Below, piece after piece: positions 17,544 to 24,476 of a stretch of DNA of 64,000 nt. The stretch is from Methylohalobius crimeensis 10Ki (GTDB lineage Bacteria > Pseudomonadota > Gammaproteobacteria > Methylococcales > Methylothermaceae). The notes below the pieces were generated by a model. The model saw only the letters and a program-made list of their open reading frames with translations. It ran no database searches and was not told the DNA's origin. The first letter of the stretch is position 1. Each line of letters starts with the position of its first letter. The position numbers were made by a program, and so were the translations under genes. Location: the NCBI RefSeq assembly GCF_000421465.1, contig NZ_ATXB01000002.1, positions 1-64,000 of the forward strand, in the 5' to 3' direction.

Positions 17544-17848
17544 CCGCCGCCCCCTCGCGGAAACCCGTTGCCGAACCAGGCGCCGATCAAGCCGCCGCCC
17601 CAGATGATCCGCTCGATCCAGCTCAATGAAGTGCGTTGGCCGGAGCTGCTGGTTTCCATTTTCCGCAACCGTTCCTCGAAGGCCTCCATCCGCCGATGCA
17701 TCCGGGCGATGGATTCGGATTGCATCTGCTGGCGCTCCTCCAGCCGCACCAGGCGCTCCAGAATCCGGCGCAGTTCGCGGATTTCATCGGCCTGGGCGTC
17801 CAGGCGCTTCAGGATTTGTTCCCGAAATTGATCCTCGGTCACCGTCAT
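17540..17848 (-). CDS. Coiled-coil protein with C-terminal membrane segment
   Basis: The 102-residue protein is a continuous coiled coil (about residues 5-70, ELRRILERLVRLEERQQ) followed by one hydrophobic segment (IIWGGGLIGAWFG). This is the layout of XhlA-type accessory lysis proteins. It overlaps genes on both sides by 4 bp and directly follows the spanin genes, so a role in lysis is likely but unproven. Confidence 0.55.
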   Translation of the reverse strand: MTVTEDQFREQILKRLDAQADEIRELRRILERLVRLEERQQMQSESIARMHRRMEAFEERLRKMETSSSGQRTSLSWIERIIWGGGLIGAWFGNGFPRGGGG

Positions 17849-18075
17849 GACTTCCCTTTAGAATCGTCGTTGCCGCATACCGCCCGCCAGGCCGCGTTGT
17901 GCTCCCGGACCTGCCGCACCGTTCGGGGCGTGTCCAGATGCCCGGAGAAGGAGATGGGGCGGAACGCGAGGCATGCCCAATCAGTCCCGGTTGTCCGGGT
18001 CCCGGCGCACGCTGTCAGCGTCGTGGCGCACGCCACGGCGAGCAGCCTGAGCGCGACGGATCGTTTCTTGCGCAT
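17845..18075 (-). CDS. Outer-membrane spanin lipoprotein (Rz1-like)
   Basis: The 76-residue protein has a lipoprotein signal peptide ending in the lipobox TLTAC and the family pattern TDWACLAFRPISFS ... HNAAWRAVCG. Such o-spanins pair with an inner-membrane spanin to fuse the two membranes at lysis. Its start lies 95 bp inside the gene at 17981-18199, in another frame, the classical embedded Rz/Rz1 arrangement. Confidence 0.8.
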   Translation of the reverse strand: MRKKRSVALRLLAVACATTLTACAGTRTTGTDWACLAFRPISFSGHLDTPRTVRQVREHNAAWRAVCGNDDSKGKS

Positions 18076-18199
18076 CTTTCAAACCTCTTGCCACCGCCCG
18101 CGATTCCCCGGCCTCGAGGAGCTGGCGGCGGTTCAGCCATTCGGTCAGCTGTTCGGCCAGCCCCAGCAATCCCCGGAGAATCGAAAGCCAATTGCCCAT
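17981..18199 (-). CDS. Inner-membrane spanin candidate (Rz-like)
   Basis: This 72-residue protein has one N-terminal hydrophobic helix (WLSILRGLLGLAEQL) and a charged helical body (ARGLKDAQETIRRAQAARRG). It is short for an i-spanin, and the periplasmic coiled coil is abbreviated. Its 3' half encodes the start of the lipoprotein gene in another reading frame, which supports the pairing. Confidence 0.65.
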   Translation of the reverse strand: MGNWLSILRGLLGLAEQLTEWLNRRQLLEAGESRAVARGLKDAQETIRRAQAARRGVRHDADSVRRDPDNRD

Positions 18200-18201
18200 T
18201 G

Positions 18202-18372
18202 CTAGAACGTCCGAATCACGCCGCCCTTGCGTAGCCATTCGGCGTAACGCCGGCAGGGCGTCGTGCAAAGGAGATAGGCCCGCAGGCCGGCCCATGCGGC
18301 CTTGTGTTTCCGGTGGGCGTCCTCGAGATGCGCCCGTGTCCGGAGAATTCGGTTGATGTAATGCGTCGGCAT
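18202..18372 (-). CDS. Small hypothetical protein in the lysis cluster
   Basis: The frame encodes 56 residues (MPTHYINRILRTRAHLEDA ... WLRKGGVIRTF) with no membrane segment. GGAGGAAAC precedes the ATG at good spacing. It fits tightly between the holin-like gene and the spanin pair. It is not recognised. Confidence 0.55.
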   Translation of the reverse strand: MPTHYINRILRTRAHLEDAHRKHKAAWAGLRAYLLCTTPCRRYAEWLRKGGVIRTF

Positions 18373-18381
18373 GTTTCCTCC

Positions 18382-18576
18382 TTATTTCGACTTTTTCTCT
18401 TCCTTCACCAGCATCAGCAGGCCGCCCATCAGGGTGACCGCCGCGGTGGCGATTTCCCGGGCCAGCTCGGGATCGAGCCGCCAGCCGGCGGCGGTGGCGA
18501 TCACGCCCACGATGCCGACCCAGGTGGATTTCTCGCGGCCGCGCTCGAGCAGCCAGTTCAGTAAACGCTTCCACAT
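18382..18576 (-). CDS. Holin-like protein
   Basis: The 64-residue protein has two hydrophobic helices (TWVGIVGVIATAAGW and EIATAAVTLMGGLLML), a charged N-terminus and a Lys/Glu-rich C-terminus (VKEEKKSK). Size, two membrane segments and the charged tail match small class II holins that form the lysis pore. It sits just before the spanin genes. Confidence 0.7.
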   Translation of the reverse strand: MWKRLLNWLLERGREKSTWVGIVGVIATAAGWRLDPELAREIATAAVTLMGGLLMLVKEEKKSK

Positions 18577-18587
18577 ACCTTTCTCCG

Positions 18588-18728
18588 TTAGCCGATAAAC
18601 AGGTGGCCGAGCGCCTGCAGCGCCCGCCCGATCCCGATGATGGCGCCGATCAGGGCCAGACAGGCCGCGATGCCAACCATCGCCAGAATGGCCGCGAGCC
18701 AGCGCCGCACGGATGCCAGGCTCATCAT
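18588..18728 (-). CDS. Small single-span membrane protein in the lysis cluster
   Basis: This 46-residue protein starts MMSLASVRRW and continues as one long hydrophobic segment (LAAILAMVGIAACLALIGAIIGIG). It is placed between the cement protein gene and the holin-like gene and may be a second holin or antiholin. Starts at 18728 and 18725 are both possible. Confidence 0.55.
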   Translation of the reverse strand: MMSLASVRRWLAAILAMVGIAACLALIGAIIGIGRALQALGHLFIG

Positions 18729-18730
18729 GC

Positions 18731-19096
18731 TTAGTTCACCGTGCCGGGGACGCCGGTGAATTTCACCTGCATGGTGGTCTCCCCCGCGCCGGCGGCCTGC
18801 CAGGCGACCGCCGCCGCGCCGGTGATATCCCCGGTGGCGGGGGTGGCCTGGTTGTCGTCGAAGGCGCCGGCGGAGACGTCCCAGGTGAGGGTTTCGCCCT
18901 GGGCGATCACCGCCGCGCTGACCTTGGGCACGGTGAACACGCCGATGAGCCGGACGGAGCCGGTCTCGCCGTCGGGAATTTTCTTCAAGGCCACCCCCAG
19001 GAGGTTGCCGATGGGCACCACTTCCCCGGAGGCGATGTCCGCGCCGGAAGCGGCGTGGTCGATGACGTTGCCGGGCTGCACGAAATTCTTAGCCAT
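18731..19096 (-). CDS. Capsid cement (decoration) protein, DUF2190-type
   Basis: The 121-residue, beta-rich protein has the DUF2190 pattern: FVQPGNVIDHAASGADIASGEVV near the N-terminus and GETLTWDVSAGAFD in the middle. Such proteins bind the outside of the mature head and stabilise it. It follows the capsid gene across a short gap holding a REP-like palindrome. GAGGTAATTG precedes the ATG. Confidence 0.8.
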   Translation of the reverse strand: MAKNFVQPGNVIDHAASGADIASGEVVPIGNLLGVALKKIPDGETGSVRLIGVFTVPKVSAAVIAQGETLTWDVSAGAFDDNQATPATGDITGAAAVAWQAAGAGETTMQVKFTGVPGTVN

Positions 19097-19116
19097 TTCA
19101 ATTACCTCGTCATTCG

Positions 19117-19144
19117 GTAAGGGCGGCCGGCCGGTCGCCCCTAC
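19117..19144. repeat. 28-bp REP-like palindrome, copy 3
   Basis: The third copy of the palindrome (half-site GTAGGGGCGACCGG with mismatches on one arm) lies between the capsid fusion gene and the cement protein gene. Confidence 0.8.
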
Positions 19145-19157
19145 GGTTTAATCAAAA

Positions 19158-21290
19158 TTACGCGCCGGGGTTCTTCGCCAGGGTCCGCCATTCCAGCGCC
19201 TTCACGCCGGCGTCGATGCGGACCTTGAACTCGGTCCCGTCCACGGTCCAGCCCATTTGCTGGTCCAGGTAGGGGCGGTCCTGGCCGTCCAGGTAGGCGA
19301 CTTCGATCACGTCGTGGATGACCTGATTGGCGGCGGCGTACCAGGCGGTGGCGGAGTCGGCGTCCAGGCGGGCGTCGGAGACGATTTCGAAGGTGCCGCG
19401 GACCATGTTGGGCACGGTGTTGTTGCGGCTGGAGGCGCCCACTTCGTACTGGCTGTCGCGGACCACCCGCGCGGTGCCCTCGAGGGCCTTGGGGACGATC
19501 AGGTAACGCAGGCCGATGTTGAGGTTGGCGCCCACCGCGTCCTGCTGGGTCGCCATCGCCACGCGCAGGGCGTCCACGCTGGCGGTGGTGATCGCGGCGG
19601 CCGACAGCAGGTTGCCGTGGTTGGCGTGGAACAGGGCGACGCCGTCGCTCATCACCGGGTTGGAGGTCAGCACCGCGTAGACCAGGTTGCCCACCGTGCG
19701 GATGGCGGCGTTGCCCATCTTGCGCGGGATGGTGGTGAAGGCCTGCAGGTCGTCGTTGATGATCGCCTGGCGGGTGATGGAGAACATCCGCCCGTAGGTG
19801 GCGAGCTGGATGGTTTCCTTGCGCTCGCCCACGGTGGCGTAGGTGTACTCGGCCCCTTCGTCCACTTGCACCAGCGCCGGGAAGTTCTCCAGGCCGACCC
19901 GGTTGGCGGGCTTGAAGTCGGGCAGCTCACCGCGGCTGGTCCAGAGCTGGAAGGTTTCCTCGGCTTCCTCGTAGCCCTTGAGCATGGATTTTTCGGCCAC
20001 GTCCATCAGCAGGCTGGGGAAGTCGCTGGTGGTGTGGGTGAAGGCGGCGGCCACCAGATCCATCTTGGAGAGGTGCCCGGTCTGCTCTCCGCCCATTTCC
20101 AGCGCGGCGCGGGCCAGCTCCTTGAGGGTGTAGCCCCGGAATTGGTTGCCCTTGAGGTCGTTTCGGTCGTCCGGGGTCAGCAGGCCGGCGCGCGCCCGCA
20201 GGGAGGCGCCGGCGCCGAGCTTGAACTTGTCGCGCGCGTCCAGCCCGGCGCTAAAATGCCGCCCCTGGATGGGCTCGGCGTCCTTGGCCAGATGGGCCAG
20301 CAGCCGTTCCCCGGCGGTGCGGGCGTCGCAGTTGGGGTCGTCCAGGCAGGCGTCCATCAGCTCGGGCACGCCCTCCCAGGCGAGGAACGGGCCCTGGAAC
20401 TTGGCCTTGATGTCGGACCGGCGCTTGGTTTCCGCGCGGATCGCCTCGGCCCGGATCTGTTCCGGGTCCAGCGGGGGATTGCCAGCCGCCGGAGCGGGTT
20501 CCGGAGGCGTTGGTAGGGGCGACCGGCCGGTCGCCCCTACGGGGGGCGCAGACGGCGGGTTCGAGCCGCCCTCGCCCGTCGGATTGTTGGGATCGGAGGC
20601 CGCCGGGGGCGGATTGCCTGCGGAGGGTGGGTTCGGTTTCGGCATGGGGGAATCTCCTCTGAGTTGGGCGGCGGCTGCCGCGGTAAAAGTCGGGTAGCGT
20701 TGGGCGATTTGGCGCCGGAAGCGGGCGGCGATGGGCACCGCCTCCGACATCCGGTCGGCGAATCCGGCCTGGATGGCCTCGTCGGCGCCGTACCAGTGGT
20801 CCTTGCCGTCGGTCAAAAGGGCCATGACGTCGTCGTGGGCCAGGCCGGAGGCGTCCACGTAGGCGCTCGCCATGGCCTCGGCGTATTTGTCCAGCACGTC
20901 GGCCATGCCGCGCATTTCCACCGAGTTGCCCAGGGCGAAGCCCCACGGGGCATGGACCATCAGCATGGCGTTGGCGGCGACGGAGCGGGGCTGGCCCGCC
21001 ATGGCGATGAGCGAGGCGATGGAGGCGGCGATGCCGTCGATCTCGGTTTCCACCTCGGCCGGGTGGCGCTTGAGGGCGTTGTAGATCGCCAGGCCGTCGG
21101 TGACCGAGCCGCCGTAGGAATTGAGCCGGACCACCAGCCGGTCGGCCTCCAGCGCCGCCAGGTCCCGGACGAAGTCGCGCGCGGCGACCGATTCGCCGTC
21201 CCACGATTCGCCGATGTCGCCGTAGATGAACACTTCCGCGCTGCGGCTTCCGGCGCGGGCCTGGATGGAAAAGGGTCGGTTAGCGGGCAT
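19158..21290 (-). CDS. ClpP-type prohead protease / major capsid protein fusion
   Basis: This 710-residue protein joins two head functions. Residues 1-210 are a ClpP-like (S14) prohead protease with Ser90 in GIAAS and His113 in MLMVHAPWG. Residues about 211-285 form a Pro/Gly/Asn-rich linker. Residues about 286-710 are a scaffold-like helix region and a major capsid protein of the Mu gpT-like type (TYGRMFSITRQAIINDDLQAF, LFHANHGN). A strong GAGGAG stands 8 bases before an internal ATG at codon 216 (base 20645), so a separate capsid product is likely. Part of the linker (about codons 251-259) is encoded by a REP-like palindrome. Confidence 0.88.
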   Translation of the reverse strand: MPANRPFSIQARAGSRSAEVFIYGDIGESWDGESVAARDFVRDLAALEADRLVVRLNSYGGSVTDGLAIYNALKRHPAEVETEIDGIAASIASLIAMAGQPRSVAANAMLMVHAPWGFALGNSVEMRGMADVLDKYAEAMASAYVDASGLAHDDVMALLTDGKDHWYGADEAIQAGFADRMSEAVPIAARFRRQIAQRYPTFTAAAAAQLRGDSPMPKPNPPSAGNPPPAASDPNNPTGEGGSNPPSAPPVGATGRSPLPTPPEPAPAAGNPPLDPEQIRAEAIRAETKRRSDIKAKFQGPFLAWEGVPELMDACLDDPNCDARTAGERLLAHLAKDAEPIQGRHFSAGLDARDKFKLGAGASLRARAGLLTPDDRNDLKGNQFRGYTLKELARAALEMGGEQTGHLSKMDLVAAAFTHTTSDFPSLLMDVAEKSMLKGYEEAEETFQLWTSRGELPDFKPANRVGLENFPALVQVDEGAEYTYATVGERKETIQLATYGRMFSITRQAIINDDLQAFTTIPRKMGNAAIRTVGNLVYAVLTSNPVMSDGVALFHANHGNLLSAAAITTASVDALRVAMATQQDAVGANLNIGLRYLIVPKALEGTARVVRDSQYEVGASSRNNTVPNMVRGTFEIVSDARLDADSATAWYAAANQVIHDVIEVAYLDGQDRPYLDQQMGWTVDGTEFKVRIDAGVKALEWRTLAKNPGA
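20513..20540. repeat. 28-bp REP-like palindrome, copy 4, inside a coding region
   Basis: A perfect 28-bp palindrome (half-site GTAGGGGCGACCGG and its exact reverse complement) lies in frame within the linker of the protease-capsid fusion and encodes VGATGRSPL. It is the only intragenic copy of the four and the only perfect one. Confidence 0.9.
20643..20658 (-). promoter_or_regulatory. Internal ribosome binding site and start for a scaffold-capsid product
   Basis: On the minus strand AGAGGAGATTCCCCC directly precedes an in-frame ATG at 20645 (codon 216 of the fusion; MPKPNPPSAG). Spacing and match to the Shine-Dalgarno consensus are better than for most full gene starts nearby. Phage lambda uses the same trick for the scaffold inside its protease gene. 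Confidence 0.65.
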
Positions 21291-22851
21291 TTTCGGTCTC
21301 CCTGGCTGCCGGCGCCGGGCTCCCGTGGGCGGCGTCGGAATCGAATTGCAACTCTTTTTCCCGGGCTTTTTTGCGGAACTCGCTGATCTGTTCCAGCACG
21401 TCGTGGGGGTTCAGGCCGCGCTTGCGCAGCACTTCCACCTCGGAGGCGAAGCCGGCGCGGACCAGGCGCAGCCAGCCCATGGCTTCCTTGAGGGGGTCGA
21501 TCCAGGGCATGGACTGGCCGATGTAGGCGGCGTCGTCGGCGGTGCCGGCCTTCACGTCGGCGGGGATCGGCACCACCCCGGCGTGGTCGGCCACCCGGAC
21601 GAAGGTTTCCCACACCGGCTGGATGAAGGCGCCCACGAATTCGTCGGTGAGCACGGCGTAGTTGACCCACTGCTCCACCAGCTCCTGGCGCTGGGCGGAA
21701 TAGGTGCCGTCGTAGTCGCGGCTGATGCTGGAATAGCTCGCCCCCAACCCGGCGGCCACCGCGCGGAGCTGCCCCTGGCGGAACTGGACCAGGTTGGGGT
21801 TGGGGCGCTTGGAGTCGATCAGGCCGATCTCCTCGCCCATCGAAAGCGTGTCGATGATCACCCCCGGCTGGAGGGGAATTTCGCGCGGGATGGGGTTGCC
21901 GTCCTCGTCGCGGGGGATCTGGTTCGGGTCGAAGGTATCCGGATTGCCGCGCTTGACGTAGGCGGTGAGCATGGCGGCGATCTTGGCCGCGACCCGCTCG
22001 GACTCCTCGTAATCCTTGATGTCCTCCAACCGGTTGATGACCGAGGCGAACTCGGACACCCCGCGCACCTGGCCGATGCGATCGACGATGGCCGGGTGGA
22101 GGATGCGGTCGGCAACCACCCGCTTGAGGTCGGCCGGGTTCAGCAGGTGCATCCCGTCGGTGGGGTGGCCCTTGTAGGCCCAATAAGCCACCGCCCGGCC
22201 CCACTGATTGAGCTGCACCCCCTGGCGAATGCCCTTCGCTTCGTCGCTGTAGTCGAACGGAATCCGGTCGGCCTCCATCAGTTCCAGGGAGAACGGCACG
22301 CGGGTGCCGTGGTCGAGGAAGCGGACCGGGCCCACCAGCTTCTGGGCGAAGGCCTCGCCGTCGCGCAGCCAGGTACGGGCGGTGAGGCGCTGGACCTTGG
22401 CCCAATGGTGGCGGCGGGTGACCTCGGGAAAGCGGGTCCAGTCCCGCCAGACTTCCAGCAGCGCGGCGGCGTAGGCCTCGTGGATGCTGCCGTCGGCCCG
22501 GCGGGGCTGGGGCTCGATGCCGATGCCCTTGGGGCCGATCACGTTGTTGACGATCACCCGCAGCGCTCCGCGCGCGATGTCGTGATTCTGCTCCAGGTGG
22601 CGGGCCTGGACGCGGATGGGGACGGCGCCCTGCCCGGTCTGGCGGTTGGGGCCGGCGTCGTTCCTGCGGAACTTGCGCACCCGCGACGGCTGGGCCGCCT
22701 CGTAGTAGGCCAGGGCCTGGCGGGCCAGATGGCGATTTAGGGCGGCCTTGGGGGCGAAGTATTCCACCGCCTTGTCCACCGGGTTGACCTCCCGGAGCAT
22801 CGCCGCCCCTTGGGCGAGATAGGTCAGCGCCTTGGCGGTCCGCTCGCTCAT
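21280..22851 (-). CDS. Phage portal protein (lambda family)
   Basis: The 523-residue protein is a lambda-type portal: N-terminal VRKFRRNDAGPNRQTG, then ARHLEQNHDIARGALRVIVNNVIG, the family's recognisable segment, and a C-terminal ring region. The portal forms the DNA entry channel at one capsid vertex and the docking site for terminase. The ATG at 22851 was chosen because it overlaps the endolysin stop by 4 bp and starts the family's N-terminus. It overlaps the capsid fusion by 11 bp. Confidence 0.9.
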   Translation of the reverse strand: MSERTAKALTYLAQGAAMLREVNPVDKAVEYFAPKAALNRHLARQALAYYEAAQPSRVRKFRRNDAGPNRQTGQGAVPIRVQARHLEQNHDIARGALRVIVNNVIGPKGIGIEPQPRRADGSIHEAYAAALLEVWRDWTRFPEVTRRHHWAKVQRLTARTWLRDGEAFAQKLVGPVRFLDHGTRVPFSLELMEADRIPFDYSDEAKGIRQGVQLNQWGRAVAYWAYKGHPTDGMHLLNPADLKRVVADRILHPAIVDRIGQVRGVSEFASVINRLEDIKDYEESERVAAKIAAMLTAYVKRGNPDTFDPNQIPRDEDGNPIPREIPLQPGVIIDTLSMGEEIGLIDSKRPNPNLVQFRQGQLRAVAAGLGASYSSISRDYDGTYSAQRQELVEQWVNYAVLTDEFVGAFIQPVWETFVRVADHAGVVPIPADVKAGTADDAAYIGQSMPWIDPLKEAMGWLRLVRAGFASEVEVLRKRGLNPHDVLEQISEFRKKAREKELQFDSDAAHGSPAPAARETENAR

Positions 22852-23264
22852 GCCGGACGCCTCCGCCCCGTGTGCATCTGATCCGACAGCTCCACCGCGC
22901 GGCGTCCCACCTGATCGGCCCACTTGGAATCGAGCATTTCGATGGCGGCCAATTCGTAATCCTTGGCCCGCAAGGCCGCGATCATCCGCTCGAACCCGAG
23001 CACGCCGGAAACGCCCAGGTTGTAGGCCATGTTGACGATCACATCCCGGCGCACGTCGTTCAGCGCCCGCCACCAATCGATTTCGGACAGCTCGCCGCGC
23101 AGCCGGCACACGTCGTTGACCAGCAGGATCTTGGCCTCGTCCTCGGTGATGCCGCGATCCTCCAGGTTGCGGCCGAAGCCGATGGTGAGCTTACCCACCG
23201 TGTCGCGGTAGGGGCGGAGGCGGAGGCCTTCGTGGCGCTTGAGTTGGGTGAGGAGGTTGGGCAT
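22848..23264 (-). CDS. Endolysin, T4-type lysozyme (glycoside hydrolase 24)
   Basis: The 138-residue protein has the T4-lysozyme triad in spacing E-x8-D-x5-T: Glu12, Asp21 and Thr27 in HEGLRLRPYRDTVGKLT. It should cut peptidoglycan between N-acetylmuramate and N-acetylglucosamine. There is no signal peptide, so release would depend on a holin. The location between the gpW-like gene and portal, 4 kb from the holin and spanin genes, is unusual. Confidence 0.88.
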   Translation of the reverse strand: MPNLLTQLKRHEGLRLRPYRDTVGKLTIGFGRNLEDRGITEDEAKILLVNDVCRLRGELSEIDWWRALNDVRRDVIVNMAYNLGVSGVLGFERMIAALRAKDYELAAIEMLDSKWADQVGRRAVELSDQMHTGRRRPA

Positions 23265-23273
23265 GGCGGCGCG

Positions 23274-23504
23274 CTATTCTCCGTCCAGCCGGGCCAGGGA
23301 ATACCGCAAGCCGCCGACGGTGGGTACGCCGCTGGCCCGGGCTTTCTCGGCCTCGACGCGCTTTTCCCATTCACGCCGGCCTTTGCGGATCTGATCCAGG
23401 TCCTCGCGGGTCGTGTGCTTGCCGTTGAAGATGATGGTCTTGCCCTTGAGCAAATCCGCCTCGGCGGCTAAGTATTGAGCAAGCATGTTTTCGGCGGTGG
23501 TCAT
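23274..23504 (-). CDS. Head-tail joining protein, gpW/DUF6148-like
   Basis: The 76-residue helical protein (MLAQYLAAEADLLKG, then TREDLDQIRKGRREWEKRVEAE) resembles gpW/DUF6148 proteins encoded between terminase and portal, which stop up the filled head. The ATG at 23504 follows GGGGAG at 8 bp. It is separated from the large terminase by 4.5 kb of cargo but is directly followed by the endolysin and portal. Confidence 0.65.
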   Translation of the reverse strand: MTTAENMLAQYLAAEADLLKGKTIIFNGKHTTREDLDQIRKGRREWEKRVEAEKARASGVPTVGGLRYSLARLDGE

Positions 23505-23550
23505 GCGGGGCTCCCCGTTTGGTGGTGGGGAGAAGGTAGCGTGGGGGGCT

Positions 23551-23583
23551 GTGACATTTTCAGGGAAAAATGTCACTTTTTTT
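23551..23583 (+). terminator. Palindrome with T run (terminator-like)
   Basis: GTGACATTTT pairs with AAAATGTCAC over a 6-base loop and is followed by seven T on the plus strand. No plus-strand gene reads into it from the left, so it may block antisense transcription, or the palindrome may be an operator upstream of the gpW-like gene. Confidence 0.45.
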
Positions 23584-23733
23584 GAGGGGGTAGAGGTGCT
23601 TGGGTGAGACGGGAGGGGGGATAGAAATTAAGGCGGTATTTTTATCCCCCCTTTAAACCTATTTCGCAACTATTTTTAGTTGCATGAGACGGCAAACGCA
23701 ACTAGTATTGATACCAATACCTGGAGAGACTGC

Positions 23734-23982
23734 ATGAGTGCCCAGGACAAACTCCTTGAAAACCTGAGACAGGCAAAGAAAACCTACCCCTGGAACGACT
23801 TGGTATCGTTATTGCGGAAACTGGGCTACCAGCAAAAAGAGATGGCCGGTTCAAGAGTGCGTTTTTACAACCCAACCACGGGACATATGATCCGGTTGCA
23901 TCGTCCGCATCCTGAAAACGTCATCAAAGGCGGTGCGCTGAAAGATATCAAGATCACTCTGAAGCAAGAGGGGCTATTGTGA
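23734..23982 (+). CDS. hicA: HicA-type mRNA interferase toxin
   Basis: This 82-residue protein has the HicA double-stranded-RNA-binding-like fold with the family GSRVRFYNP and HMIRLHRPHPENVIKGGALKDI segments. The conserved His lies in LHRPHP. HicA cuts mRNA when not bound by HicB. ATG at 23734 is preferred because the domain begins there. It overlaps hicB by one base, and the pair faces opposite to the surrounding late operon. Confidence 0.85.
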   Translation: MSAQDKLLENLRQAKKTYPWNDLVSLLRKLGYQQKEMAGSRVRFYNPTTGHMIRLHRPHPENVIKGGALKDIKITLKQEGLL

Positions 23983-24314
23983 TGGCATACCTGACTTATA
24001 AGGGCTACTTCGGTTCCATCGAGCCGCAGCTGGATGACAACAAGCTCTACGGCAAACTGCTGTTCATCCGTGACCTGGTGACCTACGAGGCAGACACGTT
24101 GGCGGAGCTGAAAAAAGAGTTCGAGGCATCCGTCGACGCCTACCTGGAAGACTGCGAAGAACTGGGCCGTGAACCGGACAAGCCCTGCAAGGGAACCTTC
24201 AACGTGCGCATTCCCCCGGAACTGCATCGCAAGATCGTGCTGGCGGCCGGAGATAAAAGCCTCAACCAGTTTGTGCGCGAGGTGCTGGAGGAAAAGCTGG
24301 CCCATAACGGCTAA
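23982..24314 (+). CDS. hicB: HicB-type antitoxin
   Basis: The 110-residue protein has the partial RNase H-like HicB domain (YKGYFGSIEPQLDDNKLYGKL) followed by a C-terminal ribbon-helix-helix domain (GTFNVRIPPELHRKIVLAAG) for DNA binding and autoregulation. The start is the ATG of a TGATG junction with hicA. The stop codon lies in GGCTAAC, which resembles an integron attC end, but no palindromic partner follows. Confidence 0.85.
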   Translation: MAYLTYKGYFGSIEPQLDDNKLYGKLLFIRDLVTYEADTLAELKKEFEASVDAYLEDCEELGREPDKPCKGTFNVRIPPELHRKIVLAAGDKSLNQFVREVLEEKLAHNG

Positions 24315-24392
24315 CAAGCCTATGCTTTTCAAGGGAAAATTGTATCCAAACCCGTTTCCCCGCGAACATTCGGCATAATTTTATAGTCGCTC

Positions 24393-24472
24393 AGAATATT
24401 CGGGGTCAAATATTCGGGGTCAGAGAATATTCATTCCTACTCTGACCCCGAATATTTGACCCCGAATATTCT
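24393..24472. repeat. 80-bp element: perfect 33-bp inverted repeat around a 14-base loop
   Basis: The arms 24393-24425 and 24440-24472 are exact reverse complements. Each arm contains two ATTCGGGGTCA units. The loop is AATATTCATTCCTA. The design resembles non-autonomous REP or MITE-like elements related to REP-associated tyrosine transposases, whose ends often carry GGGGTCAGAG. It abuts the stop codon of the HEPN-like gene at 24477 and seems to have cut that cassette's attC site. Confidence 0.9.
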
Positions 24473-24476
24473 GTTG

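Noticed and set aside
24306-24392. HicB stop codon in GGCTAAC, suggesting an integron cassette for hicAB
   Set aside because: No pairing arm or GTTRRRY end box follows, and the orientation would oppose the other cassettes. Coincidence cannot be excluded.
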